A DNA stretch of 64,000 bases, taken from assembly GCA_022539475.1 (NCBI GenBank), contig VCMS01000123.1, positions 86,878 through 150,877 of the forward strand. The letters are read 5' to 3'. Below, one piece after another: positions 30,669 to 39,325 of the stretch. The first letter of the stretch is position 1, and each line of letters opens with the position of its first letter. Below the pieces are notes generated by a model. The model was not told the DNA's origin and made no database searches. It saw nothing but the letters and a program-made list of their open reading frames with translations. The DNA is from Gracilaria domingensis (Eukaryota > Rhodophyta > Florideophyceae > Gracilariales > Gracilariaceae). The position numbers and the translations under genes were made by a program.

Positions 30669-32819
30669 ATGTTCTCCTCCATTTTGCCTCTAATGCTAAT
30701 ACTTTCGTGTCTTCACGGATGCATTCCCCTTCGTCAAGTAATGGCTCAGCAGGACAACGTCTTCACGTACGACGATGTCTACATCATGATCAGCATACAA
30801 TATCCCCCCTGGCCACCGCTCGTTCCCGTTCTACCATCAGATGTCACCGGTCTCATCGGTGACGAGTGTAACGGCAGTTTCGAATGCATTGCACCACGAC
30901 AGTGCCAGAACTGCGCTTCTCCTCCGTGCTTCTGCACCGCTTCGGCAGAGTTTTCGGCTTGTTCATCCTCGAGCGAATGCCACCCTGGAGAGTACTGTAA
31001 GTGGTCCCCACTCCTGGGCGTCACCACTGGAAGTTGCGCCAGTTTCCGCGCTCTCCGACAAGAAGAACAAGTACTGCAACAACCTGTTGGCTCTTTGGAC
31101 CACATGATTGGTCTTGGTCGATCTGGCGATCGATGCTTTTCACTCTCTGATTGCCATGGCGGCCGAAATTGTGTCGGCGGCGCTTTGCTTGGCTCACGCA
31201 GTCCACTCCAGAACGTGTCTGTATGTCGATCATCTCTATTACCGTGCATTTGTGTGCCGGTTGAGTTCATTGAATGTTCCTCCAATTCTGATTGCGTGTC
31301 TTCTGATGAAGTCTGTGCCTCTGTGCTCTTTGATAAGTGGTCGACTTACTCTTATTTCCCGTCGGATGAATTTGAATTTATGAAGTTCCCTCCGCTCTGT
31401 GTGTCTCCTTCTCTTCTTCAACTCCCGTTTGTATTTCCGATTTCGAACTCTTCGGCGATGGAATTCATATCCGAATTCCCCACTGCAGTCATCCAACACC
31501 CAAGGTCGATTGAACCATCTGTGTTACAACCAGTATTGAATATATCGCTGGACACGATACCCTTCTCTGTTTCTCCTCTATCCGTTTTCAATTCGTTCAC
31601 GACCAATGAGCTTGCAAACGACTTTATTGGAGGCATTTTATCCCTAATCGTCGTTTCTCAACTGCTCAGGATCTTTAAAGGAATGATCTACTTTTTTCCA
31701 GGTATTCATCACCGTGGATATTCGTCGTATATCATATTCTCGCGATTGCTCTCTTTCCGGCATTTATTCCGGCTTTTCAAGAGACGTGAAACCCTCGCCA
31801 CCGCTAAAGGACATCAACGCCATCAAGACTTGGAACGTTGCAGCTTCAAAATGATTCTATTCCCTATATTGGCATTAGCGTTCTTGTACGTGACCGAGTT
31901 TGTCACGATTATTGCAGGGACACAACGACGTTCAGAAATCTTCGCGGAGCAAAATTTTGATCCCAAGATATCTCTTGTGCGCAACGAACAACGGCCTCGA
32001 AGGGTTGATAACCTTCGGAACGATTGCGACGACTTCTTCGTGTCCACAAGGGGATTGTCCGAATCCGGCAAGGTGCTGAAATGTGTTTCAAAAGGCAATC
32101 ATCCCCCTTTTCCGTACAAAAGTATGTTTGGCCTTACTGTGTCGTACGAAACTGGAGAAACGACCTTTTATTTCTCATCGAGTACTGGCAATTCTGCGTC
32201 TGTCGATCTTTCTGTTTTTCTCCGCACGAAAGGGGGCGTGAATATGAGAACAATGCCTTTCCGTCCAGAGATTATGGGTGAAGCTGAGCGAAATCTTTTG
32301 TTGAATGGTATTCTGAATGGCGTTCGACATCGACTGGGATACAGAGAACTAGATGCTCGTCATAAATTATGGGCAGGGACAACATCTTTAACCATATCTG
32401 GGGTAGTGTACTTTGTCGATTTGATCCACTTTCATGATTGGAACGATTCTGTGACACCTCAGATGATCACAGCGGCGCTCATAGCAGAACTGCGATACTT
32501 GGATCTGGTGCTAAACAGCACTGGTAAACCGTGGGTGTTCAGCAGAGGGCTCACGTTTGAACAGTTGAGCCCCTCCATTGCTGTGGTGAAACGTTACAGT
32601 ATTGCACACGGATGGCTTCTGATAGCTACCGTGCTTGTGACTGTGATTCAATTTCTTGTGAACTCGAGAGTGACTCATTTCGAGGAAGTCGCCTTTGTGG
32701 CAATGAAGGAATTGATGGGAGCAGATTGTGTACTTGGGCCTCTTGCGGCGAATAGTGAAGCTGGAACGGATGTAGAGCTTCTCGAGGAAGACGTCACTGT
32801 GTCTCAAGAATCGACGTAA
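30669..32819 (+). CDS. Cys-rich multi-pass membrane protein, unknown family
   Basis: A 716-residue protein starting with a signal peptide (MFSSILPLMLILSCLHGC...). Residues about 65-245 contain Cys-rich modules with repeats of the form C-x2-S-x2-C-x2-G-x2-C (SSSSECHPGEYC, SLSDCHGGRNC, SNSDCVSSDEVC), an extracellular pattern like other disulfide-rich EB or Dickkopf-like modules. Hydrophobic helices lie near residues 318-345, 395-417 and 647-667, separated by a Cys-poor extracytoplasmic domain of about 230 residues; the tail is acidic. The helix-domain-helix layout of the second half is like the protein at 2415-3461. A surface receptor or channel subunit is conceivable but nothing in the sequence proves it. 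The frame is intact; the stop codon lies inside a 12-bp inverted repeat. Confidence 0.75.
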   Translation: MFSSILPLMLILSCLHGCIPLRQVMAQQDNVFTYDDVYIMISIQYPPWPPLVPVLPSDVTGLIGDECNGSFECIAPRQCQNCASPPCFCTASAEFSACSSSSECHPGEYCKWSPLLGVTTGSCASFRALRQEEQVLQQPVGSLDHMIGLGRSGDRCFSLSDCHGGRNCVGGALLGSRSPLQNVSVCRSSLLPCICVPVEFIECSSNSDCVSSDEVCASVLFDKWSTYSYFPSDEFEFMKFPPLCVSPSLLQLPFVFPISNSSAMEFISEFPTAVIQHPRSIEPSVLQPVLNISLDTIPFSVSPLSVFNSFTTNELANDFIGGILSLIVVSQLLRIFKGMIYFFPGIHHRGYSSYIIFSRLLSFRHLFRLFKRRETLATAKGHQRHQDLERCSFKMILFPILALAFLYVTEFVTIIAGTQRRSEIFAEQNFDPKISLVRNEQRPRRVDNLRNDCDDFFVSTRGLSESGKVLKCVSKGNHPPFPYKSMFGLTVSYETGETTFYFSSSTGNSASVDLSVFLRTKGGVNMRTMPFRPEIMGEAERNLLLNGILNGVRHRLGYRELDARHKLWAGTTSLTISGVVYFVDLIHFHDWNDSVTPQMITAALIAELRYLDLVLNSTGKPWVFSRGLTFEQLSPSIAVVKRYSIAHGWLLIATVLVTVIQFLVNSRVTHFEEVAFVAMKELMGADCVLGPLAANSEAGTDVELLEEDVTVSQEST

Positions 32820-32863
32820 ACGTTGTAGATTCATCTACGGGAGGTAAACGCCGTTTACGTCGA
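32811..32863 (+). other. Inverted repeat enclosing a stop codon
   Basis: TCGACGTAAACG (32811-32822) and CGTTTACGTCGA (32852-32863) are perfect complements, and the interior holds a second 6-bp hairpin (GTAGAT TC ATCTAC). The left arm contains the TAA stop of the preceding gene. Confidence 0.6.
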
Positions 32864-33013
32864 CACCTACACCTTTTAATAATGTATACACTTATTCTTT
32901 ATTATTCCACACTGTTCACTTCGCCAGAACAAATGTGGCATGTGGCACATTTCAGAACCGAGAAATTCGTTTACTCACTTTCGGAGAAGCCTGCACTTGT
33001 GGCAGGCATTGCC

Positions 33014-33074
33014 TTTCGTCCTAGACTGGGAGGTCAATGCCATTGCGATAGACATTGGGGACGAAACCTCCCAG
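33014..33074 (+). other. Interleaved complementary segments (possible RNA pseudoknot)
   Basis: TTTCGTCC (33014-33021) pairs with GGACGAAA (33059-33066), and CTGGGAGGT (33026-33034) pairs with ACCTCCCAG (33066-33074). The order A-B-A'-B' is that of a pseudoknot rather than nested hairpins. It lies about 200 bp after a stop codon and may be in a 3' untranslated region; chance is not excluded. Confidence 0.35.
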
Positions 33075-34137
33075 GTTGTGGCGGTTGCTCGCCACAGTAG
33101 ACGCTATAGGCATTAAGTTATACTATAACCGTGTTCGTCAGACATGCTCGGGAGGGTGGGAGAAAAAGAGAGAATTGGCAGGACGAGAGGAGGGTTGGCC
33201 AAGATGAACGTGGATTGAGATGCGGAGCTGTCCGAGATTGAACAGACGCAGTGAAATGAACTTGCAGGTAATATACGAGTAGGAACAACCAGTTCACAGA
33301 GCACGAAGGACACCAAGAAACGCAACCACCCACGCAGTTTGCATTGCAATGTTGGCTGTCGAATGTCACCCACGCAGGTCAAACGAATAATAAAACGTTT
33401 GGACGGGTGCATTTGCGTCTCGTTCCCAGATGTTCCAATCAAATATCATCTTCGATTAGTCCATAGTTGCTTTAAAAGCATTATCGCTGTTGCCTTGTAA
33501 CACTTGCCATAATTTAAATGGATCGCAAAAGAATGAGTAACCCTCCCGGCGGCTTAATTCGACAACATTTTAACTCCACCAGAAGGGCGGCTGTTGCTCA
33601 CCACAGGGCAGTTTATTTTGACAGAATTGTACCGCACACCTTTCAATAATCAGAGGTGGCTTAATTTGGAAACTGTACGCATCTTCCTCAAGCGATCTTG
33701 CCAAGCTCATCAACGATAGCCAAGACCTAAGAGCGCCTCCGCCGCATCTGTAGCGGCACTTTTTTCTTCATTGCAAGCAAGAGACACAGATCTGTGTCGC
33801 CTCCGAAGCTGTAACAGCACAATATCATCCAAACACTTTCGAAAATTCCCATTCCTTTTTTCGCTTTCGTTTGAACCGTTTTGCCTTTCTGTGAGACACT
33901 TTCCCACACTTTTTCTCTGATTCCTTTAACACGATTCTTGTTTGTTAGTGACATTCTCTAAAACATTTTTCTCCGTCAAATTCGCAGCTGCTGCACCAAA
34001 AGCAGGTCTTCCATTTCCGTTAATGTTTCGAACAGGCGTCTCCAGCGGCACAGTATCCCATAACACCCGATGAGTTTATCGTTTCTTTTGTAACGTTTTC
34101 TCTATAAGAGCCACATCTCTTGTAGGACAATTTTTTT
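33075..34137. other. Intergenic DNA, no convincing gene
   Basis: Short minus-strand frames at 33113-33442 and 33727-33954 (75 residues, Lys-rich) have no recognisable domain. Confidence 0.4.
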
Positions 34138-34799
34138 TTAGAAAATTGTTCGAATCTGGGAGTATATGACGCGATCGCTCATGCGGAGAGTCATACGGAG
34201 AGGACTTTGGTCGTCACAGTCGTTGTCTGTGTCAACTTGATTGCGATTATTAAGTCGCTTTTCAAGCATTGAGAAGGACTGAAACTCCCTTGGCCACAAC
34301 CCCGTGTTTAGAAAGCTCTTTTTCACAATAGTCATTGTGAGAATCTGAAACGCCGCTACGCCGAGTTTTGTCTTGAAGACAATGTTTGCGTTGCTATACA
34401 ATCACGTTTGCAATAAATGTCTCTGAATCTTTTCGCCTTTTCTTTCAATGCACTATTGGTCGTGTCATCACAGAATTGTAGAAAATGGGATGTATTGGCC
34501 GGGTGCCGCACCACAATAATATTTTCCGTTCTACACAATTTCATCCCCTCCTCTCCGTTCCGTGAGCTGTGACCGTCGAGCAGCAAGAGAACCCCCTTTT
34601 TTTGAGAACAATCTTGCGGACGAAGGCGTTGACGTGACTTATGATGTCTGGCATGATCTCCATTTCCACTGAACCCTTCGTTGTCCTGCAAATGTTGCTT
34701 GGATCGGGAAGCCAATTTTTTTGCAGCCATCCATGCTAGGAAAGCTGGAAGCTTGGTCACTGTTCCTTCATCGACTGGTTTCTTCCAGGAAGGCATCAC
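34138..34799 (-). pseudogene. pogo-like DDE transposase relic
   Basis: The first frame reads GVLLLLDGHSSR (the second catalytic Asp of the DDE_1/pogo-type transposase), followed about 20 residues later by IIVVRHPANTSHFLQFCDD, which matches the conserved pattern I-I-x3-P-x2-T-x-H-x-LQ-x2-D of these enzymes. Near 34400 the frame shifts, and the other frame (34138-34401) continues with SFLNTGLWPREF, the typical C-terminal motif. The N-terminal DNA-binding and first-Asp regions were not found upstream, and no terminal inverted repeats were identified. This is the 3' half of a dead Class II transposon. Confidence 0.6.
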
Positions 34800-35327
34800 C
34801 TTCTTACCGGAGGCTGTTGGTCAAGACAGGAACAGGACGGACTGCAGTCGCACGTAGTCGCTCGCGTAGACAGTGCGTGGAAAGACGGAGAAAGGCAAAA
34901 GCAAGAAGAACAGGCACGAAGGCCTCGGGAGGTTCTTCCCGAGCATGCCTCCGGAAACTAGCAGATTGCTGCTGTGTCCGGGTATTTATTGTGCCTGACT
35001 CAGGCGATTGCAGAGGACTGCCCTCCATCGTGAGTTGCACTTTCACAATTCTTTGTGCGTGCGCGTACAAACTACCTACGCAGTTCCAGTTCAGAAACTG
35101 ATACAAATCTGTGCTGAATTCTTCCAACCATGCAGTGTCTACACTGCGTAGCCATCAACAGCGGCCACAAACATTGGTGGAGCAACATATCCAGGTGCCG
35201 ACATCATAATTACTGCAGTCACATGTGTTCCAATCTCTTAAATATTATGCCGGCGCTCACCTAGTTTTGATTTCGCAGCAGTGAAAGCGCGAATACCTTT
35301 CCCGAATGGCGCGTTAACGGCGGTTTC
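34800..35327. other. Intergenic DNA before the retrotransposon nest
   Basis: May contain remains of the 5' part of the DDE transposase, but no motif was recognised. Ends where the G2 LTR begins. Confidence 0.4.
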
Positions 35328-36176
35328 TATAGAGCAAAACGCCATTTGCGGGGATGCACCGAGGTGTTTTTCATAGTTTGTTGATCCGTTACCGGCTTCG
35401 ACATCTCATGTTATGAGAGGTTACTGTAGTGATGGCCCCATTTTGGGGTATGCCTAGGACGGGTAGTGTCTCTGCACACGTGTGCTGAGTTGACCCGGTG
35501 CCGGGTGCGCTGTAGCAAGCCTGCCACGGTTGCACACCTGTAGTGTGTTGGCCGGCCGGGTAGTTAGATATTTCTAGTCGATATTTTCAAGTGCCTTATA
35601 TAGGTGGCGGCACTTGCAGCCACTGTACGGGAAGTAAACCTCAAGGAGGCTTCTGGCTCTGACTTTCTTGCCGCTTGCGAACGGTCTTCGTCCCTAACCA
35701 AGCAAACCGCCGCAAGCCCGGGCTGGTCATCCGAGCTCTATTACTGAGAAGTTCTAGACCGTCATTACTGCATCTTTTCTGTTGATTCTCTGTTATTATT
35801 TCCGTCATACGGCTTCTATTACTCTGCTTTGCTATACAGGTTTGACCCACATTGTCTGGGAATATTTCTCGATCTCGCGAGTCAGTGCACCGCTGCGCGG
35901 CTCGTTGGTTGTCCGTTTTGTCCAACACCGTTGGTCTGGATATCTCCACTCGCTGTGGTTCGCCGGAATTACCCGGATTCTACGCCGATTCTACCCACCT
36001 CCACTTCCGGCTGCACGCCCAGAACGGGGCTGCCCGGATTTACAACCGGCTTGTGTCAGCCCTACCGGAGGGTTCTACCACCGTCCCTACCCCTATAAGG
36101 AGCGGGGCTCTAACACCCTGTCGGTGCTCTCTCCGCGACGTGGCTCTTGTTTGCCCACTCGTGGGATTGCACCACA
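35328..36176 (+). repeat. G2 5' LTR (849 bp)
   Basis: Related over its full length to the reverse complement of the G1 LTRs, from TATAGAGCAAAACGCC to GGATTGCACCACA. It contains a TATA box (CCTTATATAGG, about 35597-35607) with a GTGGCGGC/GCAGCCAC inverted repeat just after it. Confidence 0.8.
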
Positions 36177-36179
36177 AAC

Positions 36180-36197
36180 TGGTCTCCCGACTTAGAA
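36180..36197 (+). promoter_or_regulatory. G2 primer-binding site
   Basis: TGGTCTCCCGACTTAGAA follows the LTR after a 3-base spacer and starts with TGG, the complement of a tRNA CCA end. The same 18 bases recur in G1 and, with one change, in G3. The donor tRNA is not identified. Confidence 0.65.
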
Positions 36198-36340
36198 TCG
36201 GCTTTATTGGCCAACATTTGTTGGAGCTCGTTCGTTTGTTTGGAGCCCAGAGAGTTGGGAATATCCGTTCTTACGGTTCTCTCATTGCCCGTTTTCGAAA
36301 GTTGTTTTGGTTGCCAATCGGCCGACTAGGTCGGTGAACG

Positions 36341-36421
36341 ATGTCATCCCGTCGCAGGAGCGGCGCGCCCCGTGCCGCTTTTGTGCCCGGTTCGTCCGGG
36401 TTGCCGGCAAGTCTGCCTCCG
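36341..36421 (+). pseudogene. gag: G2 gag, 5' fragment
   Basis: Starts at an ATG with MSSRRRSGAPRAAFVPGSSG, nearly the same as the start of G1 gag (MMSSRRRKSAPRAASVPG). After 27 codons it is cut by the left end of G1. The reading resumes at 47888. Confidence 0.75.
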
Positions 36422-37271
36422 TGTGGAGCAATCCCACAAGTGGGCAAACCAGAGCCGCGTCGCGGAAAGTGCCCCGACGGGGTGTTCGAGCCCCGCTCCC
36501 TATAAGGGTAGGGACGGCGATAGAACCCTCCGGTAGGGCTGACACAGGCCGGGTGTAAATCCGGGCAGCCCCGTCCTGGGCGTGCAGCCGGAGGTGGGGG
36601 TGGGTTAGAATCGGCGTGAGATCCGAGCTGTTCGGCGAGCCACGTCAAGTGGGATATCCAGGCCAACGGTGTTGGGCAAAGGGGGCAAATTACGAGCCGC
36701 GCAGCGGTGCACTGACTCTCGAGGTCAAGAAATATTCCCAGACAATGTGGGCCAAACCTGTATAACAGGGCAGAGTGATAGGAGCCGTATGACGGAAATA
36801 ATAACAAGAAAATAAAAGAAAAGATGCCGTAACGACGGTTTAGAACTCCTCAGTGGTAGAGGTCGGATGACTAGCCCGGGATCGCGGCGGTTTGCCCGGT
36901 AAGGGACGAAGACCGTTCGCAAGCGGCAAGAAAGTCAGAGCCAGAAGCCTCCTTGAGGTTTACTTCCCGTGCAGTGGCGGCAAGTGCCGCCACTTATATA
37001 CGGCACTTGAAAATATCAATTAAAATATCTAACTATCCGGCGCTGCCGGCCAACACACTACAGGTGTGCAACCGTGGCAGGCTTTCCACGGCGCACCCGC
37101 TATCGGGCCAACTCAGCACACGTGTGCAGAAACGCTACCCTTCCTAGGCATATCCCAAAATGGGCAATTGCCACGATGCCTTCTCATAAATGAGGTGGCG
37201 AAGCCAGTAACGGATCAACAAACTATGACAAGCACCTCAGTGCATCCCTGTTCAGGGCGTTTTGCTCTACA
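36422..37271 (-). repeat. G1 3' LTR
   Basis: 850 bp. Next to it, on the internal side, is TCTCCCCCTTCTC (37272-37284), which on the element strand is the purine run GAGAAGGGGGAGA expected of a polypurine tract. A TATATAAG box (36993-37000, element strand) marks the promoter, followed by the perfect inverted repeat GTGGCGGCA-AG-TGCCGCCAC (36974-36993). Confidence 0.9.
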
Positions 37272-37284
37272 TCTCCCCCTTCTC
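37272..37284 (-). promoter_or_regulatory. G1 polypurine tract
   Basis: Purine run on the element strand directly before the 3' LTR; primes plus-strand synthesis in LTR elements. Confidence 0.7.
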
Positions 37285-37332
37285 AGGCTGAGACACCCGA
37301 CTCCATCGGCTCGATGCGCCTCGCGATGAGGG

Positions 37333-37339
37333 TATATAA
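37333..37339 (+). promoter_or_regulatory. TATA box of the G1 antisense gene
   Basis: GGTATATAACG lies on the plus strand, 62 bp inside the 3' LTR and 98 bp before the ATG at 37431. The spacing equals that of host genes in this window (60-117 bp), which supports independent transcription against gag-pol. Confidence 0.5.
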
Positions 37340-37430
37340 CGACGCCTCCTCGGAGGGATCTGTCGAGAAATGTTCGGAACCACGCACACCGAGTGCCACA
37401 AGCTCCCCTGCTCCTAAGAGTCCAACAGAT

Positions 37431-38996
37431 ATGTCTGGCGCGAACAACTCGAACACCCCGAGCGCTCGTCCGTCCTCGACGGCTCGCATGCAAGTCTCCA
37501 ACCCGCCGTTCCGGTCAGTTCCGCTTCCGCAGTCAGCGGCTGTCGCCCAGCCGGGTCCTTCCGGTCAAGATCCCGGTCTAACTCCAGCTGGTTCTGCCCC
37601 CGTGTGGGATTGGTTCAACGCCGAGATGCCAGCTACGCTGGGTGGATGGCCTACAGCAGGCGCGTTGCGCCTCCGGGATCCGCACCGGCACAGCTTTCTT
37701 TTCGCCCAGGCTCCCTGGCTTGATGCCGAGGCCGTTCGGGACACAGAGCTCGTCGACTCGTACGCGGTCGACGGTCAACTCCCTGGTGGGCTTCCTGCTG
37801 ACGTGACCCGTTCCTGAGACTGGATCGCTCGCGTTGCGGTTACACCGAGTTGCCTGTTTGTAGGTCGAAACGAGACGAGGCAGTTTGCTCGTAATGAGAT
37901 GGCCCGCATCGGGTACGCGCGACATTTTCGAGCTCCGAACGAGCATCCGGTGCCGGCTAAGTACCAATATGATGTGGCACGTTACCGAACTTTCGGCGAG
38001 GTCGGCTACGGCGACCATCTAGCCAACGCGTTAGACGAGATAGACCGATTTTCGGACACGGTGCAGCCCCAACAGGAGTTGATTCTGTGGGCTCGGCCCA
38101 TTCTTCGTGCCGAGTTTCGGTATCTTCGCCGTCCCGCACGGTCTCAATTCCATGAGGGCCTCAGGTTCGAGAGGAAATGGCGTTCCCGCTTCGGGGCACT
38201 CGTGCCGTACCAGTGTACGGAGGTTGAGCGCATCGCTCGTCACTCCCACAGTGGGTGTTATCTGCCGCTGCCGTCGTTCTGGCCTGCGGTTGAAGTCCCA
38301 CGAGGGTGTTACGTCGAGCTCCCGCCCTGCCTGACGTACATAGGGTCCTATTTTCTCAATGATCCGCCCCGCGGCCTTTGGAGTATCCTGGCCACCGAGT
38401 GGACCGTCCGCGTCGCGGCTTTTCTCCTCATCGAGGCATATGAGTCCTACCGGTTGTGGTTCATTCCGGAACTCATCCGGCAAGCGATCCGGGCGTTGGA
38501 CCTCTCCGAGGTACTCGGCTCGGTCCGTAATGCGCGAGAAGCCACCGCGTTGGTTGACGTCATTGACCAGATCGACTGGAACGAAGTGCCTGCTAGCCAG
38601 CTTTCCGATGGGGTTCGTCGGCAGTCTGACCGTTCTCCAGGACGGAACACCGATGCCGGCGATTTTGTGTACTTTGATCCATGGATCTGGGAGATAATCG
38701 GACCCGCTGAGGCGGCTGGTCGCCGCTGGGAGGACCGACATATCCCGGAAGAGCACCCACGTGGGTTCGTGTACGTCGACGATGACGGTGATGACCCTGC
38801 CGAGGGAGGAAGCCCGATCGAAGAGGGAAGCCCGATGGGTACGGTAGAGGAGCAAGAGCCCGATGGAGCGGGAGAGGGCGACATTGTCGAAAACGTCGAC
38901 CCACCCGCCGAAGCGGCTCCTGAGCCTGAAGTCCCCTGGGGGCAACCCGTTGTGACAACCGACGCTGTCGGCGCTTCCATGACGCCCCGTAGCTGA
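37431..38996 (+). CDS. G1 antisense gene between pol and 3' LTR (one in-frame stop)
   Basis: An open frame opposite to gag-pol, from ATG 37431 (MSGANNSNTP) to 38996, 521 codons before the final stop. One TGA at 37815-37817 interrupts it; the frame on both sides is the same and coding character continues, so it is a nonsense mutation. The N-terminal part is Ser/Pro-rich. The central part, about 38270-38460, contains W-P, P-R, L-PP-C-L-x-Y, L-N-D and E-W-x-V-x-V-AAFL, which line up with the antisense protein of G3. The C-terminus is acidic and Pro/Gly/Glu-rich. It converges with pol, stops 330 bp apart. No known domain is recognised. Antisense genes at this place occur in some plant gypsy elements and, by analogy, in deltaretroviruses; the role here is unknown. 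Confidence 0.65.
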
Positions 38997-39325
38997 AGTA
39001 AACTTCTCCGGCTGTTGCCGGCTTGGCTTTGAATTTTTTTCTGCTCTCCCCCTTCTCAATGGGCAATACCTCGTTCGAGGCTGTTGCGAGTGACCCACGA
39101 GAGAGGGGCTAGCCTTCCGCAGTGAGCGGCTGTAGCATCATAACTTCATAGTCTTCATTCCAGTATCCTGGCTTCTTTTTCCTTCTTCTTAGGCTTCATT
39201 CTTCATCTTCTTTTCCACTGTAGAGTGGCTTCCGCGTTTCGCGGCGTGTGTTGTCAGCGTAAAGCTGTCCGCATGAAGCGGCATATTCCGTCTGAGACGG
39301 CGGTGCTCAATTGAGTCGTGGGTGG
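38997..39325. other. G1 region between convergent stop codons
   Basis: Non-coding stretch separating the antisense gene and pol; probably holds 3' ends of both transcripts. No clear polyadenylation signal was identified. Confidence 0.4.

Noticed and set aside
38031-39098. Minus-strand frame of 355 codons in the G1 antisense gene region, which would continue pol in sense direction
   Set aside because: Product shows no retroelement motif and the plus frame has the domain shared with G3.
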